Below are positions 38,437 to 48,282 of a DNA stretch of 64,000 nt, one piece after another. The translations under genes and the position numbers were made by a program. The stretch lies in NCBI RefSeq assembly GCF_017355405.1, contig NZ_CP061177.1:1054001-1118000 (forward strand), in the 5' to 3' direction. How positions within the stretch are numbered: the stretch's first letter is position 1; the number at the start of each line of letters is the position of its first letter. The notes below the pieces were generated by a model. The model did not search any database and had not been told where the DNA came from. It saw only the letters and a program-made list of their open reading frames with translations. This DNA is from Roseomonas haemaphysalidis (lineage in GTDB: Bacteria; Pseudomonadota; Alphaproteobacteria; Acetobacterales; Acetobacteraceae).

Positions 38437-40572
38437 TCAGGCTTCCAGCGACGCCACCAGCCGAAAGGCCCGCGCTTCCCGCACCGCCAGCCGGTCCTCC
38501 ACCGAATCCGCGCGTGCGACCGACAGCGTCCGCAGCGCCAGCCCGACGCGGCGGCCGTCCGGCAGGGTGGCGGCGGTGGCGCTGTCCAGCACCACCTCCA
38601 CCGCGCCTGTGCCGGCCGGCACGTCCAGCCCGACCAGCTGGGTGGCGCCGGCGGGCAGCACCACCTCGGTCACCGGGGCATCAAGGCCGGGAATCGCGCC
38701 GCGCTGCAGGCGCAGGCCCACCACCTGGTCGCGCGGCGGTGCCTGCAGCAGAAGCTCCAGGCGCAGCGGGCCGTGCAGGGCGGGGGGCAGGGGCAGGCTG
38801 AGCCGGGCCGCACCGGGGCGGGTCCAGGCGGCATCGGTGTCCATCGGGTGCCATAGCGGGCCGGCGCGCACGGCCTCGGCCACCGCCATGGCGGGCAGCG
38901 GGCGGGGGTGGCCGGTGCGGCGCACCGGCACCACGGCGCCGGGGACCAGCGGCAGCGGCGGGCGGGGCGGGGCGGCGGCGGCCAGGCGGGCGGCCTGGTG
39001 CAGCAGCTCGGCGGCCACCGCCGCCCAGTCGCGGCGCGGCGGCGCGGCGGCGATCCCGGCCTCGGCCCTGGCCCGTGCCGCCGGGTCGGTGACCATGGCC
39101 GCCACGGCCTCCACCAGCGCGGGCTCGGAGCCGGGCTCGAAGAAGGTGGCGCCGTGCTCGCCGGCTTCCAGCAGGGCGGAATGCCCGGGCGCCAGCACCG
39201 GGCGGCCGGCGGCCAGGCTTTCCGTCACCGGCAGGCCCCAGCCCTCCTGGTGGCTGTTGTACAGGGTGAACAGGCAGTCGCGCCGCAGCGCCGCCAGCAG
39301 CGGGTCGGCCACGCCGTGCAGCAGGTGCACCCGGCCGTGCAGGGGGGGCGCCGTGCGCAGCAGTTCCAGCGCGGGCTCGGCCAGCCAGCCGGGGCGGCCG
39401 ACGCAGACCAGGTCCGGCACCTGTCCTGGCGGCAAGCGGCGCAGCAGGGCCAGCCAGGCCTGGAACACCATCAGGTGGTTCTTGCGCGCCTCGATGGTGG
39501 CGACAAACAGCACAAAGGGGCGGCCGCCGCGCAGCGCGCGGGGCAACACGGCGGGCGGCGCCTCCGGCGGCGGGGGGCGGGGGGTGGCGTCGAGGCCCAG
39601 CACCGCATGGTCCGGCAGCGGCAGTCCGGGCAGCAGCGCGGCATGCCGGCGGCGCAGCTCGTCGCGCGTGAAACGCGAGTTGAGCAGCACCGCGTCCGCG
39701 TGCAGGGCCAGGTTGGCGAACCAGCGGGCATAGGCGGACACCGTGGCGGGGGCGCAGTGCTCCGGCACCGCCAGCGGCGCGCAGTCGTGCAGCAGGGCGA
39801 CATGGCGCAGCCCCGTGCCTTCGCGCGCCACGCGCAGGCACAGCAGGTGGTCGGGCTGCGACCAGCTGCCGCCCAGCGAGCACAGCACAGCGCCGGGCGC
39901 GAAGCTCATCGGCGCTTCCTGCAGCAGGTCGTCCAGCAGGGCGGCGGCGTTCCGCCAGGCGGGGTCCAGCGGGTCGGCGTCCAGCCGCATCAGGTGGTCG
40001 ATGCGGTGGAACAGCGCCGCCGGCCAGCGCCGCCAGCCGCCGCCGGCGGCCGGCATGGCGCAGAGCACCGGCGGCACGGGGCCTTGCAGCGCGGCCTGCG
40101 CCACGTCCAACTGCACCCGCTGGATGCCGGAGGGCACGCGGCGGCCACGGCGGATCCAGGCCGCGAGGTCGGTGAGGTCGAGCACCACGCCCAGGGCGGC
40201 GGGCGGCGGCGCGGCGCGCGGCAGGGCGTCCAGCCATTCGGCCCAGGTGTCGTCCTGCCCGGGGTCCAGGGATACGGCGGCGGCCAGCGCCGCCTCGGCC
40301 TCGGCATGGCGGCCCAGCGCGTCGGCCGCCGCGGCCAGGCGGCGCCGGGCGGCGGCGTCGCGCGGGCGCAGCGCCGCAGCCTCGCGCAGCAGCGGCAGGG
40401 CGGGGGCGGCTTGGCCGGCGGCCTGCAGGCATCGGGCACGCTGCAGCAGCGCGCCCGAATCGTCGGGCGCCAGCTGCAGCACGGCGGCATAGGCGGCGGC
40501 GGCGGCGGGCCATTCGCCGGCGTGGCGCAGCGTGTCGGCCTGCTGGCGCAGGGCCGCGAGCTCGGCACTCAT
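38437..40572 (-). CDS. TPR-containing glycosyltransferase (GT4-like)
   Basis: Protein of 711 residues. Residues 1-110 are tetratricopeptide repeats (for example WPAAAAAYAAVLQLAPDDSG, then further similar helices). Then comes a GT-B glycosyltransferase, including FVATIEARKNHLMVFQAW near 370 and the donor-site motif NSHQEGWGLPVTESLAAGRP near 450. A carboxy-terminal region of about 160 residues is beta-rich by appearance and may bind carbohydrate. No membrane segments. Probably builds a surface polysaccharide; sugar specificity unknown. It is divergent from another glycosyltransferase gene and converges on nth across repeat A6. Confidence 0.83.
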   Translation of the reverse strand: MSAELAALRQQADTLRHAGEWPAAAAAYAAVLQLAPDDSGALLQRARCLQAAGQAAPALPLLREAAALRPRDAAARRRLAAAADALGRHAEAEAALAAAVSLDPGQDDTWAEWLDALPRAAPPPAALGVVLDLTDLAAWIRRGRRVPSGIQRVQLDVAQAALQGPVPPVLCAMPAAGGGWRRWPAALFHRIDHLMRLDADPLDPAWRNAAALLDDLLQEAPMSFAPGAVLCSLGGSWSQPDHLLCLRVAREGTGLRHVALLHDCAPLAVPEHCAPATVSAYARWFANLALHADAVLLNSRFTRDELRRRHAALLPGLPLPDHAVLGLDATPRPPPPEAPPAVLPRALRGGRPFVLFVATIEARKNHLMVFQAWLALLRRLPPGQVPDLVCVGRPGWLAEPALELLRTAPPLHGRVHLLHGVADPLLAALRRDCLFTLYNSHQEGWGLPVTESLAAGRPVLAPGHSALLEAGEHGATFFEPGSEPALVEAVAAMVTDPAARARAEAGIAAAPPRRDWAAVAAELLHQAARLAAAAPPRPPLPLVPGAVVPVRRTGHPRPLPAMAVAEAVRAGPLWHPMDTDAAWTRPGAARLSLPLPPALHGPLRLELLLQAPPRDQVVGLRLQRGAIPGLDAPVTEVVLPAGATQLVGLDVPAGTGAVEVVLDSATAATLPDGRRVGLALRTLSVARADSVEDRLAVREARAFRLVASLEA

Positions 40573-40765
40573 GCGGGAAAGTTCGGCACGGGCCGGGCGG
40601 CCTGCCTAGGGGTGCGCCGCGTTTTCATCCAGCGTGTTTCCCCTGCCCCAGCATGCAAAGCAAGCGATGGCCGGCGGCCGGCCGAACGGCTACCCTGGCG
40701 CCACGGCACGGCCGCGCTCCAGCCGCTGCCGCCGCCGCGTGTCATTGTCCCGAGGATTCCGGTCC

Positions 40766-42142
40766 ATGCGTCCCCGCATTTACATCGACGGCCACAATCT
40801 CGCGCTCGACCAGGGGACCGGCGTCGCCACCTATGCGCGCAACCTCAGCTTCCGGCTGGGCGGGCTGGGGGCGGAGGTCGGCGTGCTGTACGGCACCCGC
40901 GCCAGCCCCAGCCGCAACCCGCTGATCCGCGAGATCGCGTTTTTCGACAACCGGGTGGGCGAGGCCAATGCCTGGCTGCGCTGGGTGCGCTCGGCGCGCC
41001 GCACCATGCTGTCGCCTTTCGGCGAATACGCCAGCGGCGTGCCGGTGACGGGCAAGGTGGTGTCCACCACCTTTGAAAGCCGCATGCCGCATTACGACCA
41101 CCTGTGGAACGTGGAAAACGGCTTCACCGTCGCGCACAACCATTTCCGGCACTACAAGGCGCGCATGACGGTGCGGATGCCCCGCCCGCCCGAGATCATG
41201 CACTGGACCTACCCGCTGGCCATGCGGGTGCCGGGCGCCAAGAACATCTACACGCTGCACGACCTGGTGCCGCTGCGGCTGCCCTACACCACGCTGGATC
41301 ACAAGCGCCGCTACTTCCGGCTGAACCGCCTGCTGGTGAAGAAGGCCGACCACATCATCACGGTGAGCGAGGCCTCCAAGCGCGACATCGTCAACCTGCT
41401 GGGCGCCGACCCGGACAAGGTGACCAACACCTACCAGTCGGTCGAGATCCCGCGGAAGTTCTCCGACAAGCCGGTGCCGGAGGCGATGGACGAGATCAAG
41501 GGCTCCTTCGGCCTCGACTGGAAGGGCTACTTCATGTTCTTCGGGGCGATCGAGCCCAAGAAGAATGTGGGCCGCATGATCGAGGCCTTTCTGTCCTCCG
41601 GCTCCGACCTGCCGCTGGTGATCGTCGGCAAGCAGGCCTGGAAAAGCGAGGAGGAGCTGAAGCTCCTGTTCGACGACCACATCCGCTTCCAGGTGCAGGA
41701 AGGCTCCATCCTGCGCACCCGCCGCAAGATCATCCTGCTCGACTACGCGCCCTTCAGGCTGCTGATCTCGCTGATCCGCGGCGCCCGCGCCTGCCTGTTC
41801 CCCTCGCTCTACGAGGGCTTCGGCCTGCCGGCGCTGGAAGCCATGAAGCTCGGCACGCCGGTGATGACCTCCAACACCTCCTCCCTGCCGGAAGTGGTGG
41901 GCGACGCCGCCATCACGGTGGACCCCTACGACGTGCGCGCCATGGTGGAAGCCATCCGCGCCCTGGACAAGGATGCCGACCTGCGCGGCTGGCTGGAACA
42001 GGCCGGCCCCCGCCGCGCCGCCCTGTTCAGCGCCGAGCAGTACGAGCGCCGCCTGGCCGAGGTCTACGCCCGGCTCGGCGTCAAGGTGGAACCGGGCAGC
42101 GGCGGCGCGGCAGCGGCGCCGTTGCCACTGGCGGCGGAATAA
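40766..42142 (+). CDS. Family 4 glycosyltransferase
   Basis: Glycosyltransferase of 458 residues. It starts [20 protein letters not shown], with the early glycine-rich acceptor site ([11 protein letters not shown]). [13 protein letters not shown] and [15 protein letters not shown] lie mid-protein, [18 protein letters not shown] near 255, and the donor-binding motif [20 protein letters not shown] near 350. These match mannosyl/glucosyl transferases of the RfaB/WbdA type. The ATG at 40766 opens the conserved domain; the frame is open further upstream but without similarity. Divergent from the TPR-glycosyltransferase, so the two likely serve one polysaccharide. Repeat B2 begins eight bases after the stop. 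Confidence 0.9.
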   Translation: MRPRIYIDGHNLALDQGTGVATYARNLSFRLGGLGAEVGVLYGTRASPSRNPLIREIAFFDNRVGEANAWLRWVRSARRTMLSPFGEYASGVPVTGKVVSTTFESRMPHYDHLWNVENGFTVAHNHFRHYKARMTVRMPRPPEIMHWTYPLAMRVPGAKNIYTLHDLVPLRLPYTTLDHKRRYFRLNRLLVKKADHIITVSEASKRDIVNLLGADPDKVTNTYQSVEIPRKFSDKPVPEAMDEIKGSFGLDWKGYFMFFGAIEPKKNVGRMIEAFLSSGSDLPLVIVGKQAWKSEEELKLLFDDHIRFQVQEGSILRTRRKIILLDYAPFRLLISLIRGARACLFPSLYEGFGLPALEAMKLGTPVMTSNTSSLPEVVGDAAITVDPYDVRAMVEAIRALDKDADLRGWLEQAGPRRAALFSAEQYERRLAEVYARLGVKVEPGSGGAAAAPLPLAAE

Positions 42143-42149
42143 GTCGCGG

Positions 42150-42369
42150 GTGGCTTGAGAGGGGCGCTGCCCCTCTCAAACTCTCCCCGCCAGGGGATTG
42201 AATCCCCTGGACCCCCGTTTGTCTGGACGTGCGCTTCACGCGAAGCGAATAAATATTTAGCAATAACAATCTTTTAAGCATTTCCCGGAATGCGCCAACA
42301 ACCGGGGGTGCAGGGGATTCAATCCCCTGCCGGGGGAGCTTGAGGGGGCAGCGCCCCCTCAAAGGCCAC
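42150..42369. repeat. Family B paired-arm element, copy B2
   Basis: Left arm: GTGGCTTGAG, hairpin GAGGGGCGCTGCCCCTC, linker, hairpin CCAGGGGATTGAATCCCCTGG, then ACCCCCGTTTGTC. The right arm is its inverse with GCAGGGGATTCAATCCCCTGC and GAGGGGGCAGCGCCCCCTC, ending GGCCAC at 42369. The centre is AT-rich (AATAAATATTTAGCAATAACAAT). It sits between the convergent glycosyltransferase and hydrolase genes. Confidence 0.87.
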
Positions 42370-42380
42370 TGGCGCCACCC

Positions 42381-44342
42381 TTACCGAGCGAGCTTCGCCA
42401 GCGTCCCGTCCCGCGCTGCCGCGATGCTGCGTTCGGCATCGGCCGGCAGCAGCAGGCGCTCGTCCACCAGCCGGGCGCTCGCGGCGCGCACCGCTTCCAC
42501 ATAGGCATCCGGCGTCGGGTAGAGCTCCTCCAGCGAGGGGCGGGGGTCGTGGGCGGCGTCCCGTTCGGCGCGTGTCGCGGCCAGCGGCAGGGTGGCGCCT
42601 TGCTGCGTGCACAGGCCCTGCGTGCCGCCGGCACCGTCCGGCAGGGCGTTCCAGCCGGTATAGGTGGCGCGCGGCACGGCGAGGGCGGGCAGGCGGATGC
42701 CGGCGATGGCGTTGCCGTCCGCCCCCGCGCGCGGCAGCAGCAGCGGGTAGCCGCCCCGCGCTTCCGGCAGCGGCGTGCCCGGGACGATGTGCTGCGCGCG
42801 AACATAGCGGCCCTGGTAGTCCAGCCCCGGGATGGGCGCGGGGTAGACCGCGGCGGCCGGCACCAGCGTGCCCTGGGCCAGGGTGGGAAAGCGGCTGGCC
42901 GGCGGCTCCACCCCCTGGTCGATCCAGTTCTGCATGGCCACCAGCAGGGCGCGCAGCGCGGGGCCGCCGCTCATCGGGTTCAGTGGCAGGGCGCAGGCGG
43001 GGCTGCGGGTGACGGTGGCGTTCCAGACGTTGCCGTGCGGCGTGCCGCTCAGCAGGTAAAGCCGCACCTCCGGCGGCAGGTCCAGGTGGCGGCCCTGCGC
43101 GTCGGTCACCAGCAGGCTGGCCTGGGAACCCCAGAACTCGAACTCCGAATCGACCTGCATGATGCGCGGGCAGGAGTTGCTCTGCGCGCAGCGCAGCAGC
43201 AGCCCGTCGCGGCGGCCGCTCAGCGGGTCCTCCGTCACCGGGTAGGTGAAGGGAAAGTCCAGCACGGGGTAGAGCCGGTCGAACTGCGGGCCGGGGTTGC
43301 GGCCGGGCTGGGCGAAGCGGGCATTGGTGAAGCTGCGCCGCGCGCCGGGGATGACGGGCATCATGCCCTCGAACACCAGCCGCCCGGCCTCGTCCTGGTT
43401 CATGCCGACATACAGCACGTCGCGCAGCACGCGGCCGGATTGCGAGATGCCGAGGCCGATGGCGCGCGAGATGCCGCTGCGGCCGCCTTGCGCCAGCGGG
43501 TTGGCGTCGCTGCCGTCGCGGCGCAGAAAGCTGGTGACGTCGCGGATCGCGGCCAGCCCCATGCCGGCGACCTTGGGGTCGCGCGCCGTGTAGGTCAGCT
43601 CGTACAGCGCGCCGGGCGCGGCGCCGGCGGGGCGGGTGATCTCCACCGTGCTGTCGTCGATGACGTTGAGGGCCAGGCCGTCCGGCGTGGCGCGGGTATC
43701 GTCCGCATGGCCGCGCACCGTCAGGCGCAGGCTGCCGCGGTCGGCGATGGGGTAGCTTAGCGCCACCCGCTTGGGGCTGGCCGTGTCCGTGAAGCTCCAT
43801 TCCTCGCGCGACGGGCCGGCCAGGCCCGGCACCGTGGGCAGGGCAATGCGCAGGAGGTCGGCGCCCGCCGGGGCATCGCCCTGCCAGCCGGCCCAGACCA
43901 GCGTGTAGCCCTGTTCCAGCAGAAAGCCGTTGCCGGCATCCTCGGCGCTGTTCAGGCGGATCGCGCTCGCGCCATCCGTGTCGCCCACCCAGCCGGGCAA
44001 CAGCTTGCGGCCGCGGTTGACCACTTCGAACAGCAGCGTGCCGTTGGGTCGGGCGGGGCGCAGGATCACCACGTCGGTGGTGGCCTCCACCCGGCCCCCG
44101 GCGTTGCGCGGCGCGGCGGCCAGGTCGGCGATCACCGCGTTGCGCGGGTCGGCCGGGTCCAGCGCGATGGTGGCGCGGGCGGTGATCTTCTCGGCGGTGC
44201 CGGCGGGGCCGAAGCTGCGGCCATCCAGTGCCGGCTGCTGGCGGGACAGCACCTCGAAGCGGCTGACCTCGGCCCCGGCCGGCGTGGCGGCGAGCGTGGC
44301 GAGGGCCAGGGCGGCGAGCGCCGCCACGGTGGGACGCGGCAT
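42381..44342 (-). CDS. Secreted alpha/beta-hydrolase domain protein
   Basis: Exported protein of 653 residues: signal peptide MPRPTVAALAALALATLAAT, ending AGAE. The first 250 or so residues are beta-rich. A serine-hydrolase region follows with the nucleophile-like motif GLGISQSGRVLRDVLYVGMN near 330 and a histidine in YVRAQHIVPGTPL. This layout matches the large alpha/beta-hydrolase-domain proteins of Proteobacteria, most uncharacterised. Two cysteines in RCAQSNSCPR may form a disulphide. The start at 44342 is fixed by the signal peptide. Divergent from the next gene across a region rich in a GCAAC/GTTGC motif. Substrate unknown. Confidence 0.8.
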   Translation of the reverse strand: MPRPTVAALAALALATLAATPAGAEVSRFEVLSRQQPALDGRSFGPAGTAEKITARATIALDPADPRNAVIADLAAAPRNAGGRVEATTDVVILRPARPNGTLLFEVVNRGRKLLPGWVGDTDGASAIRLNSAEDAGNGFLLEQGYTLVWAGWQGDAPAGADLLRIALPTVPGLAGPSREEWSFTDTASPKRVALSYPIADRGSLRLTVRGHADDTRATPDGLALNVIDDSTVEITRPAGAAPGALYELTYTARDPKVAGMGLAAIRDVTSFLRRDGSDANPLAQGGRSGISRAIGLGISQSGRVLRDVLYVGMNQDEAGRLVFEGMMPVIPGARRSFTNARFAQPGRNPGPQFDRLYPVLDFPFTYPVTEDPLSGRRDGLLLRCAQSNSCPRIMQVDSEFEFWGSQASLLVTDAQGRHLDLPPEVRLYLLSGTPHGNVWNATVTRSPACALPLNPMSGGPALRALLVAMQNWIDQGVEPPASRFPTLAQGTLVPAAAVYPAPIPGLDYQGRYVRAQHIVPGTPLPEARGGYPLLLPRAGADGNAIAGIRLPALAVPRATYTGWNALPDGAGGTQGLCTQQGATLPLAATRAERDAAHDPRPSLEELYPTPDAYVEAVRAASARLVDERLLLPADAERSIAAARDGTLAKLAR

Positions 44343-44451
44343 GCGGGTTTCCTCCGGTTGGGCGCGCCCGGCGGGCGGCCGCCCGCCATCAGATCGCAGC
44401 AGGGCGAGGCTGGCAAACCCCACGGCGCGCGGCGCCGGCGGAATGGCTTCG

Positions 44452-44512
44452 GTTGCGCTGAGGCAACAGCCCTGTGACATGAATGCAACAGCCCTGGGGG
44501 AAGCGCTGTTGC
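44452..44512. promoter_or_regulatory. Iterated GCAAC/GTTGC motif between divergent genes
   Basis: GTTGC (44452-44456) and GCAAC (44463-44467) are inverted around six bases. GCAACAGCCCTG occurs twice as a direct repeat (44463-44474 and 44485-44496), exactly 22 bases apart or two helical turns. GCTGTTGC (44505-44512) is a further inverted copy. The spacing suggests a regulator binding one face of the DNA between the hydrolase and the papain-like gene. Confidence 0.45.
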
Positions 44513-44607
44513 GCCGCACACCGGCGTTGACGCTCGCCCGCCGCGCACGACACCGTGACCCCGGGTCGGCGCCACCGTCTGGGCGCCCGGAGCTGGGGGG
44601 ACCACCA

Positions 44608-45123
44608 TTGCAGAGAGAGGACGGACGGCGGATCGCGACCCCCGCGGCAGGGCTCCGGCTGGCCGAGAATTCCGCCGCGCGGCTGACGCTGGAGCGGGGC
44701 GGCCACACCGGCTGGTGCGGCCCCGCCGCCATCGCGCTGGCCGCCGGCTGCGGCTACGCCGAGGCCTGCGCGCTGCTGCACCGCGTGGCGCCCGAGCGTT
44801 ACGTGCACCAGCCCGAGATCGTCACCGCCTATTGGCGCGACGTGCTGGCCGCCCTGCAGCTGGCCGGCCAGCCCAGCCTGCCGCTGCCGCTCGATACCCC
44901 GGGCGGCCGTGGCCCGACGCTGCTGTCGCTGGCGCGCAATGGTGGGCTGGTGCCGGGGCTGTATCTGGTGCGGGTGACGGGCCACTTTCTGCTGCTGACG
45001 CTGCATGGCTTCGGGCTGGCGCAGGTGCACGACAACCGCCTGTCGGGCGCGGTGCTGTCGGTACGCACGCATGGGCGCTGCCGGGTGACGCACCTAGCGC
45101 GCCTGCCCTTCGGACTGGTTTGA
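44608..45123 (+). CDS. Papain-like (C39-type fold) small protein of unknown function
   Basis: A candidate cysteine-protease triad is visible in order: cysteine in HTGWCGPAAIALAAG near residue 33, histidine in VRVTGHFLLL near 125, and Asp-Asn in QVHDNRLSG near 140. This is the layout of C39-like and other papain-fold proteins. No signal peptide, no membrane segment. Starting from TTG at 44608 the protein has 171 residues; a GGGGGGA ribosome site lies seven bases upstream. An ATG at 44479 would add 43 residues but falls inside the repeated GCAAC motif. It is not near a bacteriocin exporter. Whether it cleaves peptides is unknown. Confidence 0.6.
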   Translation: MQREDGRRIATPAAGLRLAENSAARLTLERGGHTGWCGPAAIALAAGCGYAEACALLHRVAPERYVHQPEIVTAYWRDVLAALQLAGQPSLPLPLDTPGGRGPTLLSLARNGGLVPGLYLVRVTGHFLLLTLHGFGLAQVHDNRLSGAVLSVRTHGRCRVTHLARLPFGLV

Positions 45124-45155
45124 CAGCCCGTCCCCACCCGGATGAAGGGTGCGGC

Positions 45156-45284
45156 ATCTTCTTTTTCTGAAGAAAAAGAAGCAAAAAGACCTTGTTTATG
45201 ATGAGGTTGGCGCATGGGGCCGGGCGCGCTGCCACACTGACAAAAGTTTCTTGGTTCTTTTTTTCAAAAAAGAACGGCTTCTTC
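45156..45284. repeat. Family D paired-arm element, copy D1
   Basis: Left hairpin CTTCTTTTTCT-GA-AGAAAAAGAAG (45158-45181), then CAAAAAGACCTTG. The right arm is the inverted version: AAAGTTTCTTG, then hairpin GTTCTTTTTT-TC-AAAAAAGAAC (45254-45275), then GGCTTC. It is very AT-rich compared with the genome. It fills the start of the 307-base gap between the papain-like gene and rimP; the rest of that gap is the structured rimP leader. Confidence 0.82.
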
Positions 45285-45361
45285 CGAACCGCCCCCGCCG
45301 GTGCCGGCCATTCCCGGCAAGGCCCTGTTGTTTCGCTTGCCGCCCACCGGGTGCGAGCCTA

Positions 45362-45426
45362 TATGCCGATACAGAACATCTTCACGGCATAGCCAGGGGG
45401 GTGGCCTTAACCGGCCGCCTTTTTTT
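45362..45426 (+). terminator. Structured rimP leader with terminator-like hairpin next to the start codon
   Basis: Two hairpins in series: TATGCCG (45362-45368) with CGGCATA (45385-45391), then GGTGGCC (45400-45406) with GGCCGCC (45413-45419), one G-T pair, followed by seven T. The second has the form of an intrinsic terminator and ends five bases before the presumed TTG start of rimP. It may work as an attenuator or block ribosome access. In E. coli the rimP-nusA leader is regulated by NusA itself, so control here is plausible. Confidence 0.6.
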
Positions 45427-45430
45427 GTTT

Positions 45431-46021
45431 TTGGACGAGATCGACGAACTTCCCGCATCTGAGGGCCTCGAGTCCCGGATCGCCGCCACCATCACGCCCA
45501 CGCTCGCCGCGATGGGCTACGAGGTCGTGCGCGTGATGATCCAGGGCAAGCAGACCCCCACCGTGCAGATCATGGCCGACCGCACCGACGGCCGGCTGAT
45601 CGGCGTGGCCGACTGCGAGGCGATCAGCCACGCCGCCGGCGCGGTGCTGGACGTGGACGACCCGTTCAAGGGCGAATGGCACCTGGAGGTGTCCTCGCCC
45701 GGCATCGACCGGCCGCTGACGCGCACCAAGGACTGGGAGCGCTTCGCCGGCCATCTGGCGATCGCCGAGATGAGCATCCCGATCGAGGGGCGGCGGCGCT
45801 TCCGCGGCTTCATCCTCGGGGTGGACGAGGCTTCGGTGCGGCTCAAGCTGGAGGATGCGGGGGAGGTGACCCTGCCCCGCGCCGACCTGCGCCGCGCCAA
45901 GCTGGTGCTGACCGACGAGCTGATTGCCGCCAGCGCGGCGCAGGCCGGGGTGTCGCACGAGGGTCTGGAAGACGACCCCGAGGACGACGCCCCCGCCGCC
46001 CCCTTGCCCAAGAGGAACTAG
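45431..46021 (+). CDS. rimP: Ribosome maturation factor RimP
   Basis: Assists 30S subunit maturation. The 196-residue protein shows RimP motifs: [15 protein letters not shown] near 30, the [14 protein letters not shown] region near 68, and [13 protein letters not shown] [17 protein letters not shown] near 88. The acidic tail ([15 protein letters not shown]) is longer than usual. The presumed start is TTG at 45431, giving [12 protein letters not shown] as amino end. It has no ribosome site because a poly-T terminator-like tract precedes it; a GTG at 45401 is the only near alternative and touches AGGGGG. First gene of the translation cluster. Confidence 0.88.
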   Translation: MDEIDELPASEGLESRIAATITPTLAAMGYEVVRVMIQGKQTPTVQIMADRTDGRLIGVADCEAISHAAGAVLDVDDPFKGEWHLEVSSPGIDRPLTRTKDWERFAGHLAIAEMSIPIEGRRRFRGFILGVDEASVRLKLEDAGEVTLPRADLRRAKLVLTDELIAASAAQAGVSHEGLEDDPEDDAPAAPLPKRN

Positions 46022-46025
46022 GATC

Positions 46026-47576
<1,551 letters not shown>

Positions 47577-48282
47577 AACCAGTCCCGTGCCTGAGCCGGA
47601 ACAGGCGGCGCCTGTTCCGGACCGGGTGCCGGAGCGTGCCCCCAAGCCCGTGAAAGGCGATGCGGCGGACCCGGACAGGGGGCCGCTGCGTCGTTGCATC
47701 GTGACGCGGGAAACGGGGCCCAAGGAGACCATGCTGCGCTTCGTGCTCAGCCCGGGGCGCCAGCTGGTGCCCGACCTCGCCGGGCGGCTGCCCGGGCGGG
47801 GAATGTGGTTGAGCGCGCGCGCCGATGTGCTAGAACGCGCGCAGGCCCGCGGCGCCTTCTCGAAGGCGGCCAAAGGGCTGGTCATACCGCCCCCCGATCT
47901 CCGCGCCAGCATCGAGCAAGGTCTCCGCGCTCGGCTGCGCGACCACGTTGGGCTGGCCCGGCGTGCCGGGCAAGCCGTTTGTGGGTTCCAGCAGGTGCGG
48001 GAATGGTTGCAGTCCGGCCGTGCCGGGCTGCTGGTGGAGGCGGTGGATGGCAGCGCGGCGGAGCGGCGGCGGCTACAAGGCGGGCATCAAACGCCCGTGG
48101 TGGCCATGCTGACCGCCGAGGAACTCGGGGCGGTGTTCGGGCGGGACCATGCGGTGCATGTGGCCATCGCGTCCGGGCGTATCGCCACAATCATCACACA
48201 GGAGGCTGGTCGCTTGGCCGGAATTTCTGTCAACGCGTACGGGGCGGGGTCGTGAGCCCGGCAACGGCTCGCGTTTGGATAC

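Noticed and set aside
45156..45284. AT-rich patch as sign of a prophage or foreign island
   Set aside because: It is a short family D repeat element; flanking genes have normal composition and no phage genes occur.
45300..45430. Possible tRNA (metY-like) upstream of rimP, as in E. coli
   Set aside because: The sequence shows two simple hairpins but no cloverleaf, no T-arm TTCGAAT-like motif and no CCA end.
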